The translations under genes and the position numbers were made by a program. 64,000 nt of DNA, taken from positions 310,001 through 374,000 of the forward strand of contig NZ_JAATVW010000002.1 in NCBI RefSeq assembly GCF_011947225.1. Reading direction: 5' to 3'. The notes below the pieces were generated by a model that saw nothing but the letters and a program-made list of their open reading frames with translations, was not told the origin of the DNA and did not search any database. Source of the DNA: Planosporangium flavigriseum. GTDB taxonomy: Bacteria; Actinomycetota; Actinomycetes; Mycobacteriales; Micromonosporaceae. Shown one piece after another: positions 25,066-35,280 of the stretch; the first letter of the stretch is position 1, and each line of letters starts with the position of its first letter.

Positions 25066-28000
25066 ATGAGCACGGTTGTCGTCAAGCGTCTGCCGCGTCG
25101 CGCCGCCCCCGAGATCCCCACGGGCGAGCTCGCCGTCGACGCGCCGCCGGAGATTCCACCGGCGACGAACGCGCGCCTGCAACAGCTCCTCATGGCGGTT
25201 CCGATGCTCGCGGGAACGGTCGCCACCGCACTGCTGTTCGCGGGCCAGAAGGGCGGCCCGTTCTCGTACATCGTGGGCGGAATCTTCGGTATCTCGACCC
25301 TCGGGATGCTCGCGACGTCGTGGTCGAACTCCGGCCCGAAGAAGTCCGAGATGATGGCCGCTCGCCGCGAGTACCTGCGGCACCTGGCGATGCTGCGCAA
25401 GCGGGTCCGCCAAACGGCCGAACAGCAGCGCAACGGTCTGTTCTACCGACACCCGGACCCCGACCAGCTGTGGTCGACCGTCGACAGCCACCGGCTCTGG
25501 GAGCGGCGCTCAGGCGACGGCGACTTCGGCATCGTGCGGGTGGCCCTCGGCCCGCAGACCCTCGCAACGCCGCTGGTCCCGCCGGTGACGCGCCCGCTGG
25601 AAGACCTCGAGCCGATGACCGCGGGGGCGCTGCGGCGCTTCCTCGACGCCTACTCCGTCGTGCCGGACCTCCCGGTGGCGGTGTCGGTCCGCGGCTTCTG
25701 GCGGGTGTACGTGCGCGGCGCCTCAGCCGACCGGGGCGGCGGCGGCCGGGTCACCGCGGCGTCGGCGGAGGCGGCCCGTGGACTGGTCCGCGCGATGGTC
25801 GCCCAGCTGGCCGTGTTCCACGCCCCGGACGACCTGCTGGTCGCCGTGTGCACCGCACCGGAGCGGCGCGCCGAGTGGGAGTGGGTGAAGTGGCTGCCGC
25901 ACAACCTGCACCCGTCGGCCAGCGACGCGGTCGGTCCGGTACGCCTGGTCGCGACCACCGCCGCCGAACTTGAACACCGCCTCGACGACCTCATCGCCAA
26001 CCGTCCCCGGTTCGCACCGGGCGGCGGCACCCGTCCGCACCTGGTCGTCATCCTCGACGGCGGTGAGCTGGCCGGCAGTGCCCACCTCGCCACCGACGGC
26101 GGCGTGGACGGGGTGACGCTGCTCGACCTGGACTCCCCACCGCCGCGACTGCTGGACCGGACGATGGTCGTCCTCGACCCGTCCGGCCCCGAGCGGCGGC
26201 TGCTGACCGTCGCCGCCGACGACGAGGGCGTGGTCGGCACGGCCGACACGCTGTCCCGCGCGGACGCCGAGGCGCTGGCCCGCCGGCTGTCGCCGCTGCG
26301 GCTCGCGGCCGCCGCCCGTTCGAGCGACGCGCCGATGAGCCGGGACCTCGGGCTGGAGGAGCTACTCGGCCTCGCCGACCCGTATACGTTCGACATCGCA
26401 CACGGGTGGGCGCCGCGACCGCACCGCGACCGGCTGCGGGTGCCCCTCGGCATCGGCCACGACGGGCAGCCGGTCGAGCTGGACCTCAAGGAGTCCGCAC
26501 AGGACGGCATGGGCCCGCACGGCCTGCTCATCGGCGCGACCGGCTCGGGCAAGTCGGAGGTGCTGCGCACGCTGGTCCTGGCCCTCGCCGCGTCGCACTC
26601 CTCGGAAACGCTGAACTTCGTCCTGGTCGATTTCAAGGGCGGCGCCACGTTCACCTCGCTGGACAGGCTGCCGCACGTGGCCGCCGTGATCACCAACCTG
26701 GCCGACGAGCTGCCACTGGTCGACCGCATGGTCGATGCGATCAACGGCGAGCTGGTACGCCGGCAGGAACTGCTGCGCCGCGCCGGCAACTTCGCGTCGG
26801 TGCGCGACTACGAGAAGGCGCGCGCCGGCGGCGCGCCGCTCGCACCGCTACCCAGCCTGCTCATCGTCTGCGACGAGTTCTCCGAGCTGCTCACCGCGAA
26901 ACCCGACTTCATCGACCTCTTCGTGCAGATCGGCCGGGTCGGCCGGAGCCTGGGCGTCCACCTGCTGCTCGCCAGCCAGCGCCTGGAGGAGGGGCGGCTG
27001 CGCGGCCTGGAGACGCATCTGTCGTACCGGATCGGCCTGCGGACCTTCTCGGCCCTGGAGTCACGTACGGTGCTCGGCGTCCCCGACGCCTTCGAACTTC
27101 CCCGCGCGCCCGGGCACGGCTACCTCAAGTTCGGCACCGAGCCGCTGGTGCGTTTCAAGGCGGCGTACGTGTCCGGCCCGTACCGGCGCCCCGGTGAGCT
27201 GACGACGGCCGACGGCCGCCGCGTCGCGGGACGGGTGCAGCCCTTCAGTACGCACTACGCGCCGGCACCCGAGCAGGCGCAGGCCCCCGCCGAGCCGGCG
27301 GCCGCGGGTGAGAGCCTGCTCGACATCCTCGCGGGGCGGCTGGCCGGCAAGGGCGTCCCGGCCCACCAGGTGTGGCTGCCGCCGCTGACCACCCCGCCGA
27401 CCATCGACGAGCTGGTCGGGCCGGTGGCGCTGGACGCGGCCCGGGGCCTGTCGGTGAGCAATCCGCAACTGCACGGCGCCCTGCAGGTGCCGGTCGCGCT
27501 GGTGGACAAGCCGTTCGAGCAGCGCCGCGACCTGCTGTGGCTGCAGTTGGACGGCGCGGCCGGCCATGTCGCCGTCGTCGGCGGCCCGCAGAGCGGCAAG
27601 TCGACGGCTCTCCGCACTCTGGTCACGGGCCTGGCGCTGACCCACACCCCGGCCGAAGCGCAGGCGTACTGCCTGGACTTCGGCGGCGGACAACTGTCAA
27701 CCCTGCGCGACCTGCCGCACGTCGGCGGTGTCTCGGGGCGGCTGGACACCGCGGCGGTCCGGCGCACCGTCGGCGAGGTGGCGACGCTCCTGGCCGATCG
27801 GGAGCGGCGCTTCGCGGCCATCGGCGTGGACAGCATGGCGACCTACCGGCGCCGGCGGGCCGCCCGCCCCGAGGGTGGCGCCGCGGATGATCCGTTCGGC
27901 GACGTCTTCCTCATCGTGGACGGCTGGGGCACGCTGCGCAGCGAGTACGACGACCTGGAGGCCGTGGTCACCGACATCGCCACCCGTGGCCTGTCGTACG

Positions 28001-29034
28001 GGATCCACGTCGTCGCCACCGCGTCGCGCTGGATGGACTTCCGGCCCGCGATCCGGGACCTGTTCGGCTCGCGGTTGGAGCTGCGCCTGGGTGATCCCAG
28101 CGATTCGTCGGTGTCGCGCAAGGCTGCGGCGAACGTCCCCGAGCGCAACCCGGGCCGTGGGATCACCGCCGAGCAACTGCACTTCCTCACCGCCCTGCCG
28201 AAGTTGACCGGCGGGGAGCCGGCCGACCTGGTCAAGCAGGTGGCGGCGGGTTGGACCGGGGCGCCGGCGCCGCGGGTGCGGATGCTGCCGGCCGTTGTGC
28301 CGTTCGCGGCGATCGCGAACGTCCGCGACGACCGGGAGCCGTTGTCGCTGCCGATCGGCATCGCCGAGGCCGACCTGCGGCCGGTGCTGGTGGACTTCGA
28401 CTCTGAACCGCACTTCCTGCTGTTCGGCGACGCGGAGTCAGGAAAGTCGACGTTCCTGCGCTCGCTGGCGACCACGATCGTCAACCGGTTCACGCCGGAG
28501 CAGGCCCGCTTGATCATCGTCGACTACCGCCGGAGCCTGCTCGGGGCGGTGCAGAGTGAGCACCTGATCGGGTACGGCACGGCAGCCGCACACACGCAGG
28601 AGCTGACCCAGTCGGTCGCCGTGTACATGGACAGCCGCCTGCCCCCGGCGGACGTGACGCCGGAGCAGATGCGTACCCGCTCCTGGTGGACCGGGCCGGA
28701 GTGTTTCGTGCTGGTCGACGACTACGACCTCGTCACCACCGGTCCGAGCAACCCGCTGCTGCCGCTGCTGGATTACCTGGCACAGGCGCGGGACGTCGGC
28801 CTGCACCTGGTCATGACGCGGCGCAGCGGCGGCGCGAACCGGGCGATGTTCGAGCCGGTCATCCAGCGATTGCGGGAGCTGTCCTCCCCCGGCCTGATCC
28901 TGTCGGGCGACCGGGACGAGGGGCCGCTCCTGGGCAACGTGCGACCGTCGACACAGCCGCCGGGGCGCGGCTGGCTGGTCACCCGCAAGGAGGGTGCCCG
29001 CCTCATCCAGGTGGCACATGCGCCGTCGAACTAA
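25066..29034 (+). CDS. eccC: Type VII secretion ATPase EccC (fused FtsK/SpoIIIE type)
   Basis: EccC is the motor that recognises and exports WXG100-type substrates. The 1322-residue single chain has two membrane spans near 45-62 and 68-87. Three FtsK-like ATPase domains carry Walker A motifs GATGSGKSE near 490, GGPQSGKST near 843 and GDAESGKST near 1121. The first Walker B is LLIVCDEFSEL near 602. The fused form contrasts with the split EccCa/EccCb of ESX-1. GAGGTGA lies four bases before the ATG. It is followed at ~60 bases by mycP. No EccB, EccE, Esx or PE/PPE gene is in the window. Confidence 0.95.
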   Translation: MSTVVVKRLPRRAAPEIPTGELAVDAPPEIPPATNARLQQLLMAVPMLAGTVATALLFAGQKGGPFSYIVGGIFGISTLGMLATSWSNSGPKKSEMMAARREYLRHLAMLRKRVRQTAEQQRNGLFYRHPDPDQLWSTVDSHRLWERRSGDGDFGIVRVALGPQTLATPLVPPVTRPLEDLEPMTAGALRRFLDAYSVVPDLPVAVSVRGFWRVYVRGASADRGGGGRVTAASAEAARGLVRAMVAQLAVFHAPDDLLVAVCTAPERRAEWEWVKWLPHNLHPSASDAVGPVRLVATTAAELEHRLDDLIANRPRFAPGGGTRPHLVVILDGGELAGSAHLATDGGVDGVTLLDLDSPPPRLLDRTMVVLDPSGPERRLLTVAADDEGVVGTADTLSRADAEALARRLSPLRLAAAARSSDAPMSRDLGLEELLGLADPYTFDIAHGWAPRPHRDRLRVPLGIGHDGQPVELDLKESAQDGMGPHGLLIGATGSGKSEVLRTLVLALAASHSSETLNFVLVDFKGGATFTSLDRLPHVAAVITNLADELPLVDRMVDAINGELVRRQELLRRAGNFASVRDYEKARAGGAPLAPLPSLLIVCDEFSELLTAKPDFIDLFVQIGRVGRSLGVHLLLASQRLEEGRLRGLETHLSYRIGLRTFSALESRTVLGVPDAFELPRAPGHGYLKFGTEPLVRFKAAYVSGPYRRPGELTTADGRRVAGRVQPFSTHYAPAPEQAQAPAEPAAAGESLLDILAGRLAGKGVPAHQVWLPPLTTPPTIDELVGPVALDAARGLSVSNPQLHGALQVPVALVDKPFEQRRDLLWLQLDGAAGHVAVVGGPQSGKSTALRTLVTGLALTHTPAEAQAYCLDFGGGQLSTLRDLPHVGGVSGRLDTAAVRRTVGEVATLLADRERRFAAIGVDSMATYRRRRAARPEGGAADDPFGDVFLIVDGWGTLRSEYDDLEAVVTDIATRGLSYGIHVVATASRWMDFRPAIRDLFGSRLELRLGDPSDSSVSRKAAANVPERNPGRGITAEQLHFLTALPKLTGGEPADLVKQVAAGWTGAPAPRVRMLPAVVPFAAIANVRDDREPLSLPIGIAEADLRPVLVDFDSEPHFLLFGDAESGKSTFLRSLATTIVNRFTPEQARLIIVDYRRSLLGAVQSEHLIGYGTAAAHTQELTQSVAVYMDSRLPPADVTPEQMRTRSWWTGPECFVLVDDYDLVTTGPSNPLLPLLDYLAQARDVGLHLVMTRRSGGANRAMFEPVIQRLRELSSPGLILSGDRDEGPLLGNVRPSTQPPGRGWLVTRKEGARLIQVAHAPSN

Positions 29035-29095
29035 GGAATTCTTAACGTCTATCCGATCCCCAGGACCGGCGGAGAGCGGCCAGAATATAGCCACC

Positions 29096-30346
29096 GTGAT
29101 CAGATACGTATCGGCCCGTGGAGCCATCTCGCGCGCGGCTTCAGTGGCGCTCGCCTGTGTCGTGGCTGCTGTCGTCGTGGCCGCCGGCGTGGCGACACCG
29201 GCGTACGCCGATGCGATCCGGGACGAGCAGTACCAACTGCGTGCGCTCGACGTCGCCACGGCCTGGCAGTCCGCCAACGGTGCCGGGGTGACGGTCGCGG
29301 TGCTCGACTCCGGAGTTGACGCGACCCACCCGGACCTCGCCGGCCAGGTGCTGCCGGGCGCCGACTTCGTCGATGGCTCAACCGACGGTCGGCGGGACCT
29401 CGTCGGCCATGGGACCACCGTCGCGGCGCTGATCGCCGGGCGTAACGACAAGAGTTCGGGCGTCGCCGGTATCGCGCCCGCGGCGAAGATCCTGCCCGTC
29501 CGCGTCCTCGACAAACAGAACAAGTACGACGACGCCACGGTGGTGGCGGCCGGGCTGCGCTGGGCGGTCGACCACGGCGCGACGGTCGTCAACATGTCAC
29601 TGGGCGGGGGTACGCGCAGCGAGGCCCTCGCCGAGGCGCTCACCTACGCGGCACAGCGCGACGTGGTGGTCATCGCCTGTACGGGAAACGTGACGGCCGG
29701 CGCGAACTACACCGAGGTCTGGTACCCGGCGCGCGAGCCCGGCGTGGTGGCTGTCGCCGGTCTCGTCGGCACGCCGGCGTCCGGCGCTCCGGCGACCGGC
29801 GGCACCGCGGCCGGGGGCGGCTCCGGTGGCGGTGCGGACGCGCTGTGGACCGGGTCGCTGACCGGACCGCCGACCGTACTCACGGCACCGGCGGTCAACC
29901 TGATCGGTGCGCGCCCCGGTGGGTACTGGCGGGTGCAGGGCACGAGCTTCGCGGCGCCGCTGGTCGCCGGGGTCGCCGCCCTGGTGCGCTCCCGCTGGCC
30001 CAGCCTTGACACGGCCAACGTGATCAACCGGTTGATCCGCACCGCCCGTGACCTCGGGCCGCCAGGGCGGGACGACCGGTACGGCTACGGCGAGATCAAT
30101 CCGGTCGGGGCGCTGACCGCGTCGGTGCCGGTCATTCGCCGCAATCCGCTTGTCGCGCTCAAAGAACCGCCCGCCGTCCAGCGGTTCAGCGAGCGCGTCC
30201 CACCGGCACGCGCCAGCGACACCGGCGGGGTCTGGGTGACACCGCTCCGCGTGATGTTCAGCGCCGCCGTCGGCCTCGCGACCTTCACCCTGATGCTGGT
30301 CGCGGGTCTCGTGGCCGCACGCCGTTTCATCCGCCCCCGGGCCTAG
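29096..30346 (+). CDS. mycP: Type VII secretion-associated mycosin (subtilisin-like serine protease)
   Basis: Mycosins are membrane-anchored subtilases required for the stability of the ESX machine. The 416 residues comprise a signal peptide (about 1-38, ending ATPAYADA) and a subtilase domain with triad Asp in VLDSGVDATHPDL near 70, His in GHGTTVAALIAG near 104 and Ser in GTSFAAPLVAGVAAL near 284. A C-terminal membrane anchor lies near 383-408 with a basic tail. The GTG at 29096 is favoured because it gives a proper signal sequence. It is downstream of and co-directional with eccC and convergent with marP. Confidence 0.93.
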   Translation: MIRYVSARGAISRAASVALACVVAAVVVAAGVATPAYADAIRDEQYQLRALDVATAWQSANGAGVTVAVLDSGVDATHPDLAGQVLPGADFVDGSTDGRRDLVGHGTTVAALIAGRNDKSSGVAGIAPAAKILPVRVLDKQNKYDDATVVAAGLRWAVDHGATVVNMSLGGGTRSEALAEALTYAAQRDVVVIACTGNVTAGANYTEVWYPAREPGVVAVAGLVGTPASGAPATGGTAAGGGSGGGADALWTGSLTGPPTVLTAPAVNLIGARPGGYWRVQGTSFAAPLVAGVAALVRSRWPSLDTANVINRLIRTARDLGPPGRDDRYGYGEINPVGALTASVPVIRRNPLVALKEPPAVQRFSERVPPARASDTGGVWVTPLRVMFSAAVGLATFTLMLVAGLVAARRFIRPRA

Positions 30347-30359
30347 TCCCCCGGCACGC

Positions 30360-31544
30360 CTACTCGGCGCAGTTGCCGGTGCTGGTGGCCTGGGTGCGGG
30401 TCTGGCCCGCTGCTGCGACGGGCGAGGCCTCCTCCGCGGTGACCGCGAAGCCGGTCTGCGGGTCGTCAGCGGCGGCGGCGAAGATGACGCCGAGTACCGA
30501 GCCGTCGGTGCCGACCAGGGGGCCTCCCGAGTTGCCGCTGCGTACGAGGCCGTAGATCGTGTAGACCTCGCGGGTGACCTTGCCTGTGTTGTAGATGTCG
30601 GGGCCGCTGATCTCGCGGCGGTCGCGCACCCGGGCGCCCTGCGCGTCGTACGGCCCGTCGAGGGGGAAGCCGAGCACGATCGCGTCCGAACCGGTCTCCG
30701 CTGGGCGGCTGAACTTCATCACCGGCCCGCGCAGTCCGGGCACGTACAGCACGGCGAGGTCGCGCTGGGGATCGTAGGCCACCACCTGGGCCGACCGGCG
30801 TGCCCCGTTGACCTCGACGGTGTTGCTGCGGGTACCGGCTACCACGTGCGCGTTGGTCATGACGCGTTCCGGCGCGTAGATGAACCCGGATCCCTCGATG
30901 CGGCGCGAGCAGCTGGGTGCGGTGCCGAGCACCTTGACGACCGAGCTGCGGGCGCTCAGGACGAGCGGGGAGTTGGCCAGAGTGGGGTCGGGCGCGGGCA
31001 CCGGGCGCACCCGGGTGGGCGTGAGGCCGCCGAACACGTCCGGGAAGCCACGGGTGTCGACGGTCTGGCGCAGCGCGTCCGACAGTGCTCTGGCCTGGGC
31101 CGGCATCACCCGGTCGACCGTGCCGAGAATGGCCGAGTTCTTCACCGCCCGCGCCAGCGATGGCAGGGACGACGAGCCGAGCGGCAATGCGACCAGCCAC
31201 ACCACGAGCAGTACGGCGACCACGGAGACCAGCGCACCGCCCAGGTCGTCGAGGCGGCGCGCGGATGGGTTGCTGATCGCTTCCCGCAGCTTCGCCCCGA
31301 CGAAGCCGGCGACCGCCTGTCCGATGGCGGCCACCCCGAAAACGGCCGCTAACGATACGAGCACCCGGATCGGGTCGTCGGCGAAGCGCCGCGCGATCAT
31401 CGGGCCCAGCTGCAGCCCGATCAGGGCACCGCCGAAGAATCCGATGAAGGACAGCAGTCCGATGAGGAAGCCCTGACGGTAACCGTTCAGGGCGAACACG
31501 AGCATCAGACCGACGAGGATCAGATCAACTACGGTGCCGGACAC
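30360..31544 (-). CDS. marP: MarP-like membrane serine protease (CvpA-type spans plus trypsin-like domain)
   Basis: A 394-residue protein resembling mycobacterial MarP (Rv3671c), a periplasmic protease for acid and oxidative stress. Four N-terminal spans (about 6-25, 31-50, 64-84 and 103-128) form the CvpA-like part. The chymotrypsin-like domain has His in NAHVVAG near 233, Asp in RDLAVLYVPGL near 266 and Ser in RSGNSGGPLVG near 340. The GTG at 31544 has TACGCT six bases upstream. It is four bases after the NUDIX stop, and an earlier in-frame ATG (31565) is possible. Confidence 0.9.
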   Translation of the reverse strand: MSGTVVDLILVGLMLVFALNGYRQGFLIGLLSFIGFFGGALIGLQLGPMIARRFADDPIRVLVSLAAVFGVAAIGQAVAGFVGAKLREAISNPSARRLDDLGGALVSVVAVLLVVWLVALPLGSSSLPSLARAVKNSAILGTVDRVMPAQARALSDALRQTVDTRGFPDVFGGLTPTRVRPVPAPDPTLANSPLVLSARSSVVKVLGTAPSCSRRIEGSGFIYAPERVMTNAHVVAGTRSNTVEVNGARRSAQVVAYDPQRDLAVLYVPGLRGPVMKFSRPAETGSDAIVLGFPLDGPYDAQGARVRDRREISGPDIYNTGKVTREVYTIYGLVRSGNSGGPLVGTDGSVLGVIFAAAADDPQTGFAVTAEEASPVAAAGQTRTQATSTGNCAE

Positions 31545-31548
31545 GAGT

Positions 31549-32271
31549 TCAGCGTACGGGGGCATTTCCAGAATCGGGTAAACCCTCGACTCGGTCGATC
31601 GGCCATGGGACCGACCAACCGGCCATTTCGAGCAAGGTAGACAAGACGCCTGCGGTAAAACCCCAGACCAACATCTCGCGTACGCGGAACGCCGGACCGA
31701 TCCAGCCACTCGGGCTGCGAACCCGTAACCGGTTGTCCGGATCGACCAGTTCGGACACCGGTACCCGCTCCACCCGCGCCACCTCGGCGAGATCGACCGG
31801 GCGGACCGGATGCGGGGTGTGCCACCACGCCAGCACCGGGGTCACGAGAAAGTCACTCACCGGGATCCAGAGGGTCGGCAGGTGGGTGACGACCTCGACG
31901 CTCGTCGGGTCGAGGCCGACCTCCTCGGCCGCCTCCCGCAGGGCTGTCGCGGCCACGTCGGCGTCCCCGGGGTCGCACGCGCCACCCGGGAACGCGGGCT
32001 GGCCGGCGTGGTTTCGCAAGGTATGGGCCCGCTGCAGCATCAGCACGTCGGGCCCGGAGTCCGGGCTCTCCTCGCCGAGCAGGATGAGGACGGCGCTCTC
32101 CCGGCCGGCGGCCTCGGGCGTCGGCAGGCGGGTGAAGTCGGCCGCCTCGGCCAACTCCAACCGGGTCAGCAGCGGCTCCCACCACTCGGGCAGGCGCTTT
32201 CGGCGCTCGTCCCACCCGGCCCCCTCGCGCGCCGCGTCTTTACCGGACTCGGCCGCGCCGAACTCGTTCAC
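31549..32271 (-). CDS. NUDIX hydrolase, CoA pyrophosphatase type
   Basis: This 240-residue protein probably cleaves coenzyme A or acyl-CoA to phosphopantetheine and 3',5'-ADP. It has the NuCoA motif LRNHAGQPAFPGG near 90-102 followed by the Nudix helix ATALREAAEEVGLD near 111-124. The GTG start overlaps the tlpA stop (GTGA at 32268-32271). It is syntenic with Rv3672c of M. tuberculosis, as I recall it. Confidence 0.9.
   Translation of the reverse strand: MNEFGAAESGKDAAREGAGWDERRKRLPEWWEPLLTRLELAEAADFTRLPTPEAAGRESAVLILLGEESPDSGPDVLMLQRAHTLRNHAGQPAFPGGACDPGDADVAATALREAAEEVGLDPTSVEVVTHLPTLWIPVSDFLVTPVLAWWHTPHPVRPVDLAEVARVERVPVSELVDPDNRLRVRSPSGWIGPAFRVREMLVWGFTAGVLSTLLEMAGWSVPWPIDRVEGLPDSGNAPVR
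31551..31556 (-). promoter_or_regulatory. Putative -10 box of marP, overlapping the NUDIX stop
   Basis: TACGCT on the minus strand is six bases before the marP GTG and includes part of the NUDIX stop codon. marP may therefore be transcribed independently as well as with the NUDIX-tlpA-nth chain. Confidence 0.4.
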
Positions 32272-32873
32272 ACCGCCACCCCGAGGTGCTGTCGCACGAG
32301 ATCGGCCAGCGCCGCCTCGTCCAACGGCCGTGCGCTGTGCCGGTAGGCCACCCGGCCGCCGGCATCGACAAGCAGGGTGGTCGGCATCGCCACCGGTGGA
32401 CCGATCTGCGCCTGGAGCTTGGCCTGCCCGTCGTAGAGCATCGGGAACCGGAGTTTCAGGTCGTCGATCAGCGACTGGGCGCCGCCGCGGTTCGGGTCAC
32501 TCGTGATCACACCTACCACCTGTACCCGACCGGCGGCCCGATCGGCGAACCGCTGCAGCTCCGGCAGTTCGGTCCGGCAGGGACCGCACCACGACGCCCA
32601 GAGATTGATCACCGCCGGGGTACCGAGCTTCGACAGCCGGACCGGCTGGCCGCCGGTGAAGCATGGCAGCGTGAGATTGAGAGACGGCCCGGTCGCGGAG
32701 CCGCTCGGGGCTCCGGCAGTCGAACTCGCCGGCGGCATGCAGGGCGGCCCGGACGGCGCCGGCGCCGCAGCGGTTCGATCGCCGACCGAACCGCGGTCAG
32801 CCGGCGACGCGCACCCGGTGAGGAAGACGACCGCCACCAGGAGCGCGGCCAGCCCTCCGCGCAGCCGGCTCAT
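32268..32873 (-). CDS. TlpA/ResA-like thioredoxin-fold lipoprotein
   Basis: A 201-residue lipoprotein. The signal sequence ends in a lipobox LTGC with Cys near 21. After a Ser/Pro linker a thioredoxin fold carries the redox pair in [17 protein letters not shown] near 90-106 and a cis-Pro region [14 protein letters not shown]. It is expected on the outer membrane face, in disulfide exchange or cytochrome maturation. It overlaps nth (ATGA at 32870-32873) and the NUDIX gene, consistent with one transcription unit. Confidence 0.9.
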   Translation of the reverse strand: MSRLRGGLAALLVAVVFLTGCASPADRGSVGDRTAAAPAPSGPPCMPPASSTAGAPSGSATGPSLNLTLPCFTGGQPVRLSKLGTPAVINLWASWCGPCRTELPELQRFADRAAGRVQVVGVITSDPNRGGAQSLIDDLKLRFPMLYDGQAKLQAQIGPPVAMPTTLLVDAGGRVAYRHSARPLDEAALADLVRQHLGVAV

Positions 32874-33619
32874 CGCCCCTTCGCCTCCCGGTAGCGCCGG
32901 GCCTGCTCGGTCAGCTCCGCGACGCGCGGCCCCTTGAGCAGCTTGGCGGCGGTCTCGAACTCGGTCGGCCCAATGCCGTACGACGGGCAGTCACCGGCCA
33001 GGACACACGCCCCGCAGGCAGGTTTGCGCGCGTGGCACACGCGCCTGCCATGGAAGATCACCCGGTGCGACAGCATCGTCCAGTCGCGCCGCTCGATCAG
33101 CGCGCCGACGGCGTGCTCGATCTTCACCGGGTCGGTCTCGGTGGTCCAGCGCCAGCGCTGAACCAGGCGGGAGAAGTGGGTGTCGACGGTGATGCCGGGG
33201 ACGTCGTACGCATTTCCAAGAATGACGTTGGCCGTCTTGCGCCCGATGCCGGGCAGCGTGACGAGTTCGTCGAGCGTACGGGGAACCTCGCCGTCGAACC
33301 GCTCGACGAGCAGCTGGCCAAGCCTGATCAACGAGTCGGCCTTGTTCCGGAAGAAGCCGGTCGGCCTGATCAGCTCTTCCAGCTCGGCCCGGTCCGCCCC
33401 CGCGTAGTCCGCCGCCGTCGGGTAGCGCGCGAACAGCTTCGGTGTGACCTCGTTGACCCGCTGGTCGGTGCACTGCGCGGAGAGGATCGTGGCCACGGCA
33501 AGCTCGAGGGGGTTGCGATGGTCGAGCTCGCAGTGCGCGTCGGGGTGCGTCTCGGCGAGCAGTCGCGCCATCCGCCGGGCCCGCCTCTTGCGCCCCAGTT
33601 CCGTTTCCTCAGCCGCCAC
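32870..33619 (-). CDS. nth: Endonuclease III
   Basis: A bifunctional DNA glycosylase/AP lyase removing oxidised pyrimidines. The 249-residue protein has the helix-hairpin-helix [13 protein letters not shown] with catalytic Lys near 148, the catalytic Asp in VDTHFSRL near 166 and a [4Fe-4S] site spaced C-x6-C-x2-C-x5-C ([17 protein letters not shown]) near 215-231. The GTG at 33619 is supported by TAGGCT seven bases upstream. The much longer frame extending into capA is not used. Confidence 0.94.
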   Translation of the reverse strand: MAAEETELGRKRRARRMARLLAETHPDAHCELDHRNPLELAVATILSAQCTDQRVNEVTPKLFARYPTAADYAGADRAELEELIRPTGFFRNKADSLIRLGQLLVERFDGEVPRTLDELVTLPGIGRKTANVILGNAYDVPGITVDTHFSRLVQRWRWTTETDPVKIEHAVGALIERRDWTMLSHRVIFHGRRVCHARKPACGACVLAGDCPSYGIGPTEFETAAKLLKGPRVAELTEQARRYREAKGR

Positions 33620-33626
33620 GGCTCGC

Positions 33627-33632
33627 AGCCTA
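33627..33632 (-). promoter_or_regulatory. Putative -10 box, leaderless start of nth
   Basis: TAGGCT on the minus strand is seven bases before the nth GTG, in the 44-base gap after capA. Confidence 0.45.
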
Positions 33633-33663
33633 CGTCGCCCGTACGACGAACGGTGACGAGGTG

Positions 33664-35085
33664 TCAAGTCCGAGACGTGATCGCCCCGTTGTCGCCGATC
33701 CTTACCCCGGACGCCGGAAGGTCGGTGTCGCTGAGACCGCGGATCAACGACAGCGCCTGCTTGGCCGGGTCCATCGCCGGCAGGCCGGGCGCGACCATGC
33801 GCGTCGGTACGAGCGAGCCGTCGACGTACGAGCCGTCCTTGCGCAAGGTCACCTTGAGCACGCCGCCGACGCCGGGCACCCCGTTGTAGTTGAGCGCCCG
33901 GTATCCGGCGAAATTGCCCAGCGAGTACGCGATGAGCCGGCCCCGGTAGAACTCCATCGCCCGCATGACGTGCGGGCCGTGCCCGATGACCAGGTCGGCG
34001 CCGGCGTCCACCACGGCGTGGGCGAACTTCAGCGGGTCGCCCCGGTTCTCGCCCAGGAACATCTCGGTGCCCGGCCGGACGTGCGTCTTGTCCGCCCCCT
34101 CGGCACCCGCGTGCATGTGCACCACGGCCAGGTCGGCGCGGGCTTTGGCGCGCTTGACGAGCGCCGCGGCGGCGCTGACGTCGACGAGGCTGGCCGACCA
34201 CGGGTACGACGAGAAGCCGACCACAGCGATCTTGATGCCCTTGGTCTCCACCACCGTGATCTGGCCCGGCGCGCCGGTGTGTGCGAGACCGGCCGCCTCC
34301 AGGGCCGAGCGGGTCTGCCGGTTGCCCTCGGCGCCGAAGTCGTACGCGTGGTTGTTGGCGAGGTTGAGCACCCTGAAGCCGGCATCGCGCAGCACTTCGG
34401 CATAGGCGGGCGGCGAGCGGAACGCGAAGCAGGTGGGCTTCGGCGGCGCTGACGGCGGCGTCGACGGCACCGCGCCGGGTGAGGGCGCCGCCGACGGCGG
34501 GCACTTGGTCACGCCCGTGTCGTTGGTCAGCGGCTGCTCCAGGTTGCCCATCTGCACATCGGCCCGCAACGCGCCCTTGACGTCGGCGAAGAAGTCCCCG
34601 GCGCCGCGCGGGGGCAGGTTGGCCGGGGCCGCGCCCATGATGATGTCCCCGGTGGCCGACAGGCTCACCGTCGCGTCGCCGGTGCCCACCACCGGCGCGA
34701 CTGCCGGCGACGAGGCGGCGTCCGAGCCGGGAGCGGCTGGGGTGACGACGGGCGCCGACCACCGGGACGCGCCGGCCCCGGACTCGGATCCGCGCAGCGC
34801 CAGCGCGGTCCCGCTGGTGGCCAGCCCGACGACGATCAGCCCGACCAGGCCCACCGCCAGCAGGTTGGTACGCACGGCGGAGGACGGCCGGCGGGGCGGT
34901 TCGGCGGTCACGATGCTGGCGAGGCGGCTGGGGCGCTCGGCGGCCGGGCGCCCGACCGGCGCCCGGCCGGCAGCCGACGCCCTGTTGACGTCCGCCGATC
35001 TACCGACGGCCGGCGGCACCGGCGGGGTGGAACGCCGGTACGACCCACTCGCCGGATCGGCCGGCCCCGCGCCCCGCATCGCCAT
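33664..35085 (-). CDS. CapA-family protein (metallophosphatase-like fold)
   Basis: A 473-residue protein. The cytoplasmic head is ~65 residues, Pro/Arg-rich. A membrane span follows near 70-92 ([20 protein letters not shown]), then an extracytoplasmic CapA/PgsA domain with [40 protein letters not shown] and [10 protein letters not shown]. This family is named for poly-gamma-glutamate capsule synthesis. No pgsB or pgsC is nearby, so that role is doubtful here. A second in-frame ATG lies two codons later (35079). It shares its 290-base upstream region with divergent crp. Confidence 0.9.
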   Translation of the reverse strand: MAMRGAGPADPASGSYRRSTPPVPPAVGRSADVNRASAAGRAPVGRPAAERPSRLASIVTAEPPRRPSSAVRTNLLAVGLVGLIVVGLATSGTALALRGSESGAGASRWSAPVVTPAAPGSDAASSPAVAPVVGTGDATVSLSATGDIIMGAAPANLPPRGAGDFFADVKGALRADVQMGNLEQPLTNDTGVTKCPPSAAPSPGAVPSTPPSAPPKPTCFAFRSPPAYAEVLRDAGFRVLNLANNHAYDFGAEGNRQTRSALEAAGLAHTGAPGQITVVETKGIKIAVVGFSSYPWSASLVDVSAAAALVKRAKARADLAVVHMHAGAEGADKTHVRPGTEMFLGENRGDPLKFAHAVVDAGADLVIGHGPHVMRAMEFYRGRLIAYSLGNFAGYRALNYNGVPGVGGVLKVTLRKDGSYVDGSLVPTRMVAPGLPAMDPAKQALSLIRGLSDTDLPASGVRIGDNGAITSRT

Positions 35086-35280
35086 ACAACATCCAACGCC
35101 TTCGAAGGGTGCGGCGGCAGCCGCTCGCGTGAAGATACCTCAGGAAACAGCGTTGACGGACGATTGAAACACCGTTCCCGCAGGCAACGTTGCCGCTGCG
35201 TGGAGCACGGCGACGGTCGGCGTTTGTCATACGACCGGATATGCTGCGCAAGCCGGGCGTTTAAGCAGCGCCGGGTGGAT

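Noticed and set aside
32870-34762. 630-codon frame as a fused large protein with endonuclease III at its C-terminus
   Set aside because: The extra N-terminal part is antisense-free but in the wrong frame of capA. The GTG at 33619 with a -10 box gives normal Nth length.
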